Shown here: positions 1 to 5,651 of the stretch, one piece after another
Position numbering within the stretch: the first letter of the stretch is position 1
Layout of the letters: each line of letters starts with the position of its first letter
Source: an uncultured Rhodospirillales bacterium
GTDB lineage: Bacteria; Pseudomonadota; Alphaproteobacteria; Acetobacterales; Acetobacteraceae
Assembly: GCA_903844785.1 (NCBI GenBank)
Contig: CAIMVB010000193.1
Span: 1 to 5,651 of the forward strand
Direction: 5' to 3'
Length of the DNA stretch: 5,651 nt
Position numbers and translations under genes: made by a program
The notes under the pieces: model-generated
What the model saw: only the letters and a program-made list of their open reading frames with translations
What the model was told of the DNA's origin: nothing
Database searches by the model: none

Positions 1-90
1 AAGCAAAAGGTGGAATCCACTATGGCGGCTGAGATGCAAAAGGCGACCGCCGGCATCAACCTGCCGCCCGGTATGAAGCTGCCCTTCTGA
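1..90 (+). CDS. ybaB: YbaB/EbfC family nucleoid-associated protein, C-terminal end (5' truncated)
   Basis: Frame 1 is open from the first base to a TGA at 88-90 and gives the last 29 residues of a protein. The tail GINLPPGMKLPF is the characteristic ending of YbaB/EbfC proteins (family usually about 105-110 aa). The preceding stretch (VESTMAAEMQKATAGI) fits the C-terminal helix of that family, where the protein forms a small DNA-binding dimer in the nucleoid. The position directly before recR is the classic dnaX-ybaB-recR arrangement and strengthens the call. The TGAGG around its stop codon may also serve as a ribosome site for recR. The start and most of the gene lie outside the window. The family call rests on a short but distinctive tail plus context. 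Confidence 0.88.
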   Translation, partial: KQKVESTMAAEMQKATAGINLPPGMKLPF

Positions 91-106
91 GGTTACGCGC
101 AGCCTG

Positions 107-703
107 ATGCTGCATAACGACCCCATTGAGCATTTGATTGCGCTGCTATCGCGCCTGCCTGGCCTTGGCCGGCGCAGTGCGCGCCGCGCTGTCTTGAAAA
201 TGCTGATGGACCCGGATGGCCAGATGTTGCCACTCGCCATTGCCTTGCGCGATGCGGCAAGCGCAGTGAAGCCATGTGAGGCTTGCGGCAATCTGGACAC
301 AGTCTCCCCCTGCGCCATTTGCCGTGACCCGCATCGGGACAGGAAGTTGGTTTGCGTGGTGGAAGGCGAGGCTGATCTTTGGGCCTTGGAACGCGCCCAT
401 GCGCATCATGGGCTGTATCACGTGCTGGGCGGCATGCTGTCTGCGCTTTCCGGCACGGGGCCTGAGGATTTGGCAATTCAGCCTCTACTGGCGCGGATTG
501 AACAGGATGGTATCGCCGAAGTCATCCTGGCGCTGCCCGCAACTGTGGAAGGTGCGACCACCGCGCATTACGTGACAGATCGGCTGAAGCCCACGGGTAT
601 TGCGGTAACGCGCCTGGCGCAGGGCGTGCCGATTGGCGGCGCCTTGGATGTGCTGGATGATGGCACGCTGGCGGCGGCGCTGAAGGCCCGGCGGCCCTTA
701 TGA
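107..703 (+). CDS. recR: Recombination mediator protein RecR
   Basis: This is a 198-aa protein, about the usual RecR length (E. coli about 200). RecR works with RecO (and RecF) to load RecA onto SSB-coated single-stranded DNA at gaps. Domains seen: an N-terminal helix-hairpin-helix with LPGLGRRSARR (residues 17-27); a four-cysteine zinc motif at C57, C60, C69 and C72; a Toprim region starting at VCVVEGEADLWALE (82-95) and continuing through GLYHVLGG (102-109); a conserved TVEG-ATTAHY segment (146-155); and a C-terminal GVPIGGALDVLDDGTLAAAL (173-192). The wording ATTAHY in place of the enterobacterial EATANY is, from memory, usual for alphaproteobacteria. ATG 107 is the only good start: no in-frame ATG, GTG or TTG occurs between it and the ybaB stop. 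A weak TGAGG at 88-92 lies 14 bases upstream. The gene ends inside the start codon of the next gene. All key residues appear intact. Confidence 0.97.
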   Translation: MLHNDPIEHLIALLSRLPGLGRRSARRAVLKMLMDPDGQMLPLAIALRDAASAVKPCEACGNLDTVSPCAICRDPHRDRKLVCVVEGEADLWALERAHAHHGLYHVLGGMLSALSGTGPEDLAIQPLLARIEQDGIAEVILALPATVEGATTAHYVTDRLKPTGIAVTRLAQGVPIGGALDVLDDGTLAAALKARRPL

Positions 704-1554
704 AACTGGCGCGCCGCGCATTATTGGCGACGCCTTTTCTTTCGATCAGCGCAGCAGACGCCGCGCCAACCAGCAAGTTTTTCCAATCCAGCGATGGGGT
801 CAGGCTGCATTACACGCAGCATGGCGCGGGGCCTATTTTGGTTTTTGTGCCAGGCTGGTGCATGCCCGCGCGTATCTTCGCGCCGCAGATTGCTTATTTT
901 CAGCGGCATTACCGCGTGATCGCTTTCGACCCGCGCGGCCAGGGGCAAAGCGCCATTCCCGCGCAAGGCTATGAACCGGAACGGCGCGGGCGCGATATTG
1001 CTGATTTGCTCACACAATTGCCACCGGACCGCGTGGTATTGATTGGCTGGTCGCTCGGCGTTCTGGATGCGCTTTCCTGGCTGGCCATGCAGGGTGATGC
1101 AAGGCTCGCGGGCTTGGTGCTGATTGACAATTCGGTGGGGGAGGCTGATCCGCCGCCGCCGCGGGCTTCCAATTTTTTCGCCAATCTGCGCAAGGAACGT
1201 GACAAGACGGTGCGTGGCTTTGTGAACGCGATGTATCGCACGCCCCAGGATGCGGCGTATCTGGATGGTGTTGCGCGTGAAGCGCAGCGCATGCCGGTGG
1301 AAGCTTCCATCAAGCTGCTTTCCTATCCCCGCCCGCGCGAATTCTGGCGGCAGAGCCTTTATGCAACACGCCGCCCAGTTTTCTACGCCGTAACGCCAAG
1401 GCTACGCGCGCAAGCGGAAGCCGTGGCCGCACGCCACGCCGCACCCATGACCTCAATCTACGAAGATGCGGGCCATGCTCTATTTGTAGATCGGGCGGAT
1501 CGGTTTAATGATGAATTGTTGCAATTCATCACAAAAAAGGCGCTTTGGTCCTGA
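700..1554 (+). CDS. Secreted-type alpha/beta hydrolase (function unassigned)
   Basis: 284 aa. The N-terminus MKLARRALLATPFLSISAADA-AP looks like a cleavable signal peptide with a twin arginine (R5, R6), so export to the periplasm is likely. The rest is an alpha/beta hydrolase fold: oxyanion-loop PGW (51-53), FDPRGQGQS (76-84), nucleophile elbow GWSLG with Ser118, a proline-rich cap start (PPPP at 151-154) and catalytic His259 in EDAGHALFVD. The strand that normally ends with the catalytic Asp reads VFYAVTPRLRAQAEA (227-241) and has no acidic residue in the expected place. D143 in VLIDNS is a candidate substitute, as in hydrolases whose acid follows strand 6. The substrate cannot be named: esterase, lactonase or haloperoxidase-like are all possible. 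The ATG overlaps the recR stop by 4 bases (ATGA), implying translational coupling, with a GAAGG at 682-686. Its TGA overlaps the next gene's ATG by one base. Confidence 0.9.
   Translation: MKLARRALLATPFLSISAADAAPTSKFFQSSDGVRLHYTQHGAGPILVFVPGWCMPARIFAPQIAYFQRHYRVIAFDPRGQGQSAIPAQGYEPERRGRDIADLLTQLPPDRVVLIGWSLGVLDALSWLAMQGDARLAGLVLIDNSVGEADPPPPRASNFFANLRKERDKTVRGFVNAMYRTPQDAAYLDGVAREAQRMPVEASIKLLSYPRPREFWRQSLYATRRPVFYAVTPRLRAQAEAVAARHAAPMTSIYEDAGHALFVDRADRFNDELLQFITKKALWS
1533..1540 (+). promoter_or_regulatory. Candidate ribosome binding site for the membrane protein gene
   Basis: AAAAAAGG lies inside the end of the hydrolase gene. It is 13 bases before ATG 1554 and only 4 bases before an in-frame TTG at 1545. 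Neither spacing is ideal. The one-base TGATG overlap with the hydrolase stop favours ATG 1554 through reinitiation. A TTG start would add only three residues (M-V-L) and would not change the predicted product. Confidence 0.35.
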
Positions 1555-3920
1555 TGTCTTCCTTGCTGCCGCTTTTCCTGATCGCCGGCACAGCGGTTGG
1601 CGTGGAAATTGCGCTAACGCGCTTCTTCGCCGTCGCTTCCTGGTCTGAATATGGCTATTGGGTGATTTCCATTGCCATGATGGGCTTCGCGGTATCCGGC
1701 GTGGTCATGGTATTGGGGCGGCAGGTTTTTCTGCGTCATGCCACCTGGCTGTTGCCGAGCCTGCCGATTGCGATGTTATTGACCGGTGCGCTTGGGTGGA
1801 TTGGCACCACCGCCAATGGGTTCAACCCGCTGGAATTGCAAAACCCGGCAACGGCCATGCCGCAAATTGGCAATATCGCGCTTTATTATGCGGCGCTGTT
1901 TCCCTTTTTCTTCCTGGCTGGTTTTGCGGTTTCGCTGAATTTTGTTGTGCACGCGAATCAGGTTGGGCGGGTTTATGGCTATGATCTTTTGGGCGCTGGG
2001 TCAGGGGCCTGTCTTGCGCTGCTATTGATGCTGCTGCTGCATCCCTTCCAGCTTGTGCCTGCCTTGCTGCCTTTTCTGGCGCTGGCGGCGATATTATCGG
2101 CCAAGCGTGCCTGGCGCATCGCGGCGGTGGCAGCGCTGGTGGTAGCGGAAGCGGCGATATTTCTTTTCACCAATCCACGCATCAATGAATTCAAGCCCAT
2201 CTATGCGCCCTTGAATGTGCCGGAAAGCCGCGTGCTGGCGGAAATTTATACACCGCGCGGGGTTTATCATCTGCTCGATAACTTCACCGAGAGATTGGAT
2301 ACGGATGTTTCCAATAATGCCGGCGCGCTAGGCACGCCCGCGCCGCCGCGCAGCTTTGGGCTGTATCGGGACGGGTCGCGCATCGCGGCTCTGCCCAAGG
2401 AAGCACCTGAAGCAGGCCACGCCCCATCGGCGCTTGATGCAGCACCCTATGCGCTGCTGGAAAAGCCGCGGGTGCTATTGCTTGGTGCGGCAGGTGGGTT
2501 TCGCGCGCCGGAAGCCTTGCGGCTTGGCGCGGCCAGCATCACCGTGATTGAACCAGAACCCATCTTGCGCAACGCGCTGCGCCAGGGGCTTGGCCCTTCG
2601 CCCGCCATGGCACCAGACCCGCGGATAGAGCTTTCCTCCGCCCATCCCCTGAATGCCACCGGGCGCTATGATCTGATTGATGTCGCGGGCGATTTCCTTG
2701 GCGCTGATGATGCCAATCGCCACACCTATACGGCCGAAGCCATGGCTGGATGGATTGCACAACTCAATCCGGGTGGAATGATTTCCATCCCGATCAGCAT
2801 TCGGGAATTGCCTGTCTATGCAGTGCGGCTTTTGGCAACCGCGCAGGCAGCGCTGATCAAGGCGGGCATGCCCGATCCAGGCGCGCATCTGGCGGTGATC
2901 AGGTCAGCCTGGAATCTGCGCGTGCTGATCGCGCGGGATGGCTTCACGCCAGAAAGTGTCGCGAAGCTTTTGGCGTTTGCCGAAGCACGATCCTTCGATA
3001 TTTCCCATGCGCCCGGCCTTGGCCCCGAAGGTCGTGAAATTTGGAACGACCTGCCAGCGGTTTCACTTGATAGCGGCTTTGTACAAAGCGGCAGCGCCGC
3101 CGATGCCGTGGCGGAAGAAGCGCGGCTTTTACTCGCGGGTCAGGCGCCGCTTGATGCCTTTGATCGTTCCGCCGTGACGGCGGATCGGCCCTGGTTATCA
3201 CCGCTGGTGCGCTTGAGCGCCTTACCCCAGGCGCTGGAACGTGTGGAGATTTTGCCGCAGCAGGAAATCGGGCTGCTCGTGAATGTCGCGGTGCTGGCGC
3301 AAGCGATCCTGCTGGCCATTCTGGTTTCCGCCCTGCCGCTTTTGGCGCGCGGCGCCTTGCGCGTGCCGAGAGGCATTTTGGGGCGCGCGTTGATTTATTT
3401 CCCTGCACTTGGATTGGGCTTTCTGCTGATTGAAATCGCCTTCATCGAATATGCCGTGCTGCTCTTGGGGGACAGAACCTCTGCCTTTGCGTTGGTATTG
3501 ACCGTAATGCTGGTCTGTTCCGGGCTTGGCGCCATGGTGGCGGGGCAATTGGCGCGGCCTGGGCTGGCGCTGAAATGGGCGGTCCTGATCGCCGCGCTAT
3601 CTTGTGTTGTGACCATCTTCGTCGCGCATCAGGCCATTTTGGCGGTACTGGATTTGCCCTGGGCCATGCGCGCCGCGCTGCTTGTACTTGCCATCGCGCC
3701 GGCATCCCTGGCCTTGGGTTTTCCCTTCCCGCTGGGGCTGGATCGTTTCCAGCAGGAAGGCCCCGCGCTTTTGCCCTGGGCTTGGGCGCTGAATGGCGCC
3801 TTTTCCGTAGTTGCCACGCCGCTCGCGAATTTGGCTGGCCATGGGCTTGGGCTTACAGCGCTTTTGTTGGGTGGCCTTGCTTGCTATCTCTCAACCGTTA
3901 TTGTTTGGCCAAGAAACTGA
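1554..3920 (+). CDS. Polytopic membrane protein with spermidine synthase-like SAM-binding domain
   Basis: 788 aa from ATG 1554 (791 from TTG 1545). It resembles the large fused membrane/spermidine synthase-like proteins whose reaction is not established. N-terminal membrane half: about seven hydrophobic segments (near 1-21, 33-55, 64-84, 105-132, 144-162, 166-183, 187-206), with family-typical EIALTRFF (18-25) and YGYDLLGAGSGA (141-152). Soluble domain (about 207-570): a beta-rich lead-in (YTPRGVYHLLDN, FGLYRDG), then a Rossmann fold with VLLLGAAGG (307-315), an acidic strand end at E333 in VIEPEP, YDLIDVAGD (372-380) and HTYTAEAM (390-397). C-terminal half: about seven more segments (571-785), with FLLIEIAFIEY (624-634), LGFPFPLGL (721-729) and PWAWALNGAFSVVATPLA (741-758). 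The fold implies binding of SAM or decarboxylated SAM. The active site is not that of a standard spermidine synthase, so that activity should not be assumed. Charges suggest the soluble domain faces the periplasm. It overlaps the hydrolase stop by one base. Confidence 0.88.
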   Translation: MSSLLPLFLIAGTAVGVEIALTRFFAVASWSEYGYWVISIAMMGFAVSGVVMVLGRQVFLRHATWLLPSLPIAMLLTGALGWIGTTANGFNPLELQNPATAMPQIGNIALYYAALFPFFFLAGFAVSLNFVVHANQVGRVYGYDLLGAGSGACLALLLMLLLHPFQLVPALLPFLALAAILSAKRAWRIAAVAALVVAEAAIFLFTNPRINEFKPIYAPLNVPESRVLAEIYTPRGVYHLLDNFTERLDTDVSNNAGALGTPAPPRSFGLYRDGSRIAALPKEAPEAGHAPSALDAAPYALLEKPRVLLLGAAGGFRAPEALRLGAASITVIEPEPILRNALRQGLGPSPAMAPDPRIELSSAHPLNATGRYDLIDVAGDFLGADDANRHTYTAEAMAGWIAQLNPGGMISIPISIRELPVYAVRLLATAQAALIKAGMPDPGAHLAVIRSAWNLRVLIARDGFTPESVAKLLAFAEARSFDISHAPGLGPEGREIWNDLPAVSLDSGFVQSGSAADAVAEEARLLLAGQAPLDAFDRSAVTADRPWLSPLVRLSALPQALERVEILPQQEIGLLVNVAVLAQAILLAILVSALPLLARGALRVPRGILGRALIYFPALGLGFLLIEIAFIEYAVLLLGDRTSAFALVLTVMLVCSGLGAMVAGQLARPGLALKWAVLIAALSCVVTIFVAHQAILAVLDLPWAMRAALLVLAIAPASLALGFPFPLGLDRFQQEGPALLPWAWALNGAFSVVATPLANLAGHGLGLTALLLGGLACYLSTVIVWPRN

Positions 3921-3933
3921 TCGGGTCTTGAAC

Positions 3934-4797
3934 ATGCTGCTCTCTCGTCGGGCTTTGCTGGCTGGTGCTTCCGCTGGCGTGCTTTCCGCGCCTGCCCTTG
4001 CGCAATCAAGCGCCTGGAACCGCGATGCCTTTCTGGCGGCGATGCGTGATTCCGGCCGGCCGATCGAAATTTCTGAAGGCGCTTTCGCCGCCATTCAAGC
4101 GCGGCGCCAACCCACTTTGGCGCGGATGGAAGCCTATCTGAAATCCCGCTTTGGGGAGGCTGATCCCGCCGTGCTGCGTGGCTTCGCTGAATTGCCACGC
4201 GAATATTTCCATTACAATTACGAAGCGCGTCAGGCTTCCCCTTCCAACGCCTATGAGACAGAGGCAAAGCCCTGGGCGCTTGGTTTTGGTTCCGCACTTT
4301 CTGACTATTTGGGCCAAGCCTATATGACCCAGGCCTGCCAGCCGAAGCCGGATCATGTGGTGCTGGAAATCGGCACGGGCTCCGGTTTTCAGGCCGCTTG
4401 GCTGTCGCGCATTGTCGCCAAGCAATATTCTATCGAAATCATCGAACCATTGGGCCGCGGCGTGCAGCAGATTTTCGCGCCACTTGGCTTGACCAATGTG
4501 GAAACCCGCGTGGGCGATGGGTTCTATGGCTGGCCCGAAGTGACGGGTGGCTTTGATACCATCATCGTCACCTGCGCCGCGCAATATGTGCCGCCCGCCT
4601 TGATCCAGCAGTTGAAGCCGGGCGGGCGTCTGGTGATTCCGATCGGCCAGCCCTTCCGGCGCGGCCAATTCCTTTATATCTACACGAAGGATGAGGAAGG
4701 CCGCGTGCGCAGCCGCAAGGATGTGGGCGTTTATTTCATCCCCATGACCGGCGCGATGATGAAAACGCCCGCCCCGGCCGGCAGCGTACCGCAGTAA
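3934..4797 (+). CDS. Exported protein-L-isoaspartate O-methyltransferase-like protein
   Basis: 287 aa from ATG 3934. PCMT proteins methylate isoaspartyl residues in damaged proteins using SAM and are normally cytoplasmic, about 210 aa. Here MLLSRRALLAGASAGVLSAPALA-Q (1-24) is a convincing twin-arginine-type signal peptide (S4-R5-R6, hydrophobic core, A-L-A cleavage). It is followed by an extra region of about 90 residues. The catalytic domain shows SAM motif I VLEIGTGSGFQAAWLS (143-158), acidic SIEIIEPL (166-173), VGDGFYGWPE (193-202), FDTIIVTCAA (207-216) and PPALIQQLKPGGRLVIPIG (220-238). This tracks E. coli Pcm closely. The substrate-site motif usually TISQPY reads ALSDYL (121-126): the serine (S123) is kept but Gln-Pro is lost. 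ATG 3934 is preferred over longer in-frame starts because it places the signal peptide at the N-terminus. No strong ribosome site is visible, and the gene begins 13 bases after the membrane protein stop. True isoaspartyl repair activity is uncertain. Confidence 0.9.
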   Translation: MLLSRRALLAGASAGVLSAPALAQSSAWNRDAFLAAMRDSGRPIEISEGAFAAIQARRQPTLARMEAYLKSRFGEADPAVLRGFAELPREYFHYNYEARQASPSNAYETEAKPWALGFGSALSDYLGQAYMTQACQPKPDHVVLEIGTGSGFQAAWLSRIVAKQYSIEIIEPLGRGVQQIFAPLGLTNVETRVGDGFYGWPEVTGGFDTIIVTCAAQYVPPALIQQLKPGGRLVIPIGQPFRRGQFLYIYTKDEEGRVRSRKDVGVYFIPMTGAMMKTPAPAGSVPQ

Positions 4798-4802
4798 AGA
4801 AT

Positions 4803-5651
4803 TTAGCGCGCGGGCGTCACATCCTGCGCGCGGGTTCTTTCATCCACGCGCGAATCATGCGCGAAACCGCGGCGCATCGCCCAGATATTTTTCTGCAAAT
4901 GGGTGGAGATGATGCCGGCATCTTCCACCACCACACGCGTTGCCTGACGCACCAGGGCTTCACGCCTGGCGGGGTCCAATTCCCGTGCGGCGGTGGCAAG
5001 CAGCGTATCAAACTCGGGATTGGAATAGCGCCCACGATTGACCGAACCCGTACCCCGCGCGCGGTCAAAAGTTGCGGCGATGGAACGCAAACCCGCCATC
5101 GGTTCACCGGTAGAACTACCCCAGGAAACCAGGAATACCGAAAATTCCTGCCGCGATGCCTTGGCGATGAAGCTGGCGTAGGGCGCCACATCCACCTGGG
5201 TACGAATGCCAATGCGGGTCCACATCTGCCCAACGGCTTGCGTGATGCGCGCATCATTCGGGTAGCGATCATTCGGCCCGTGCAAAGTCAGGCGAAAACC
5301 ATTGGGGTAGCCCGCTTCCGCCAATAACTTCTTTGCTTGATCAGGATCAGCGCGCGTCGCCGCCAGTTCCGGCACATAGGCAAAGCCACCTTCCGGCATC
5401 ACCTGCCGCGTCGCACTCGCCGCACCTTCCATCACGCGCGCCACAATCGCCGGGCGATCGATGGCAAGTGAAAGCGCGCGGCGCACCCGCACATCTTTCA
5501 GCGGATTGCGGTCAAAAGGCTTGCCGTCATTATCCGTGATAAAGGGCGTTGGCCCATCGCGCATATGATCCAAAGCAAAATAGATGAAGCGCATGCTATC
5601 TATTTCACTAAGTGCAATGCGCTGATCCCGCCTGAGTCGTTCAATATCCGA
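4803..5651 (-). CDS. ABC transporter substrate-binding protein, family 5 (peptide/nickel type), C-terminal part
   Basis: The minus-strand frame is open from the window end to a TAA at 4803-4805 and encodes 282 residues. An internal ATG at 5592-5594 is not the true start: the frame continues upstream with matching sequence (SDIERLRRDQRIALSEIDS). Complete family members are about 500-550 aa, so roughly the N-terminal half, including the expected signal peptide, is missing. Family hallmarks: NPLKDVRVRRALSLAIDRPAI (split as NPLKDVRVRRAL then SLAIDR, about 49-66), DPDQAKKLLAEAGYPNGF (about 102-119), IGIRTQVDVAPYASF, a GSVNRGRYSNPEFDTLL segment and a closing R-EALVRQATRVVVEDAG region. Such proteins bind oligopeptides, glutathione, opines or nickel complexes in the periplasm and pass them to a DppBCDF-type permease. 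The ligand cannot be read from this part. The gene converges on the methyltransferase gene, so it is probably a separate transcription unit. Confidence 0.93.
   Translation of the reverse strand, partial: SDIERLRRDQRIALSEIDSMRFIYFALDHMRDGPTPFITDNDGKPFDRNPLKDVRVRRALSLAIDRPAIVARVMEGAASATRQVMPEGGFAYVPELAATRADPDQAKKLLAEAGYPNGFRLTLHGPNDRYPNDARITQAVGQMWTRIGIRTQVDVAPYASFIAKASRQEFSVFLVSWGSSTGEPMAGLRSIAATFDRARGTGSVNRGRYSNPEFDTLLATAARELDPARREALVRQATRVVVEDAGIISTHLQKNIWAMRRGFAHDSRVDERTRAQDVTPAR
4806..4834. repeat. Short direct repeat GCGCGCGGG at the convergent gene ends
   Basis: GCGCGCGGG occurs at 4806-4814 and again at 4826-4834, 20 bases apart. The GCGCGC core is self-complementary, so the copies could pair as a 6-base stem with a 14-base loop just after the methyltransferase stop. 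No T-run follows, so it is a weak terminator candidate. Both copies lie inside the 3' end of the minus-strand coding region (encoding the TPAR tail and the RAQDV stretch) and may simply reflect GC-rich codon use. Confidence 0.4.

Noticed and set aside
1545..1553. TTG 1545 as the start of the membrane protein
   Set aside because: Possible, but ATG 1554 in a TGATG overlap is more usual. The TTG leaves only 4 bases after the purine-rich site.
2944..3408. 154-aa antisense open frame within the membrane protein gene
   Set aside because: Arg/Ala/Pro-rich composition typical of a shadow frame, with no start context, opposite an intact conserved gene.
3811..3933. Longer start for the methyltransferase at ATG 3811 (adds 41 residues)
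   Set aside because: It would overlap the membrane protein gene by over 100 bases and bury the clear signal peptide that begins at ATG 3934.
4006..4668. 220-aa open frame antisense to the methyltransferase gene
   Set aside because: It is a shadow of a GC-rich real gene. The translation has no recognisable domain, and the opposite strand carries clear PCMT motifs.
4857..5327. 156-aa plus-strand open frame within the substrate-binding protein gene
   Set aside because: No recognisable motif. The minus strand encodes a well-matching family 5 binding protein over the same bases.
5592..5594. Internal ATG as the start of the substrate-binding protein
   Set aside because: The frame stays open to the window end with plausible family sequence, and a 263-aa product would lack the signal peptide and N-terminal lobe.

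Overview
This window looks like a piece of an alphaproteobacterial chromosome, probably Rhodospirillales/Acetobacteraceae-like. The grounds are GC-rich DNA (roughly 60% by eye), a ybaB-recR pair, a RecR with the TVEG-ATTAHY wording usual in alphaproteobacteria, and Arg-Arg-Ala-Leu-Leu signal peptides. The lineage is inferred from these features, not from a search. The window is almost entirely coding. I found no RNA genes, CRISPR arrays, insertion sequences or phage genes, and no gap longer than about 16 bases between genes.

Layout, plus strand: the 3' end of ybaB (1-90), recR (107-703), a secreted-type alpha/beta hydrolase (700-1554), a large polytopic membrane protein with a spermidine synthase-like Rossmann domain (1554-3920), and an isoaspartyl methyltransferase-like protein with a twin-arginine-type signal peptide (3934-4797). 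The genes are separated by 16 bases, a 4-base ATGA overlap, a 1-base TGATG overlap and 13 bases, so they read as one operon whose promoter lies upstream of the window. On the minus strand, converging with only 5 bases between stop codons, is the C-terminal part of a family 5 (peptide/nickel type) ABC transporter solute-binding protein (4803-5651). It is cut by the window edge.

ybaB and recR are the usual DNA-binding and recombinational repair pair. The three genes after them form a different unit. All three products seem to be exported or membrane-bound, and two carry S-adenosylmethionine-binding folds. My reading of the charge pattern of the large membrane protein puts its Rossmann domain on the periplasmic side, the same side to which its two neighbours would be exported. 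SAM is normally cytoplasmic, so an exported isoaspartyl methyltransferase beside a membrane SAM-fold protein with an outward-facing domain is the most interesting aspect of the window. The joint function is unknown and the idea is an inference.
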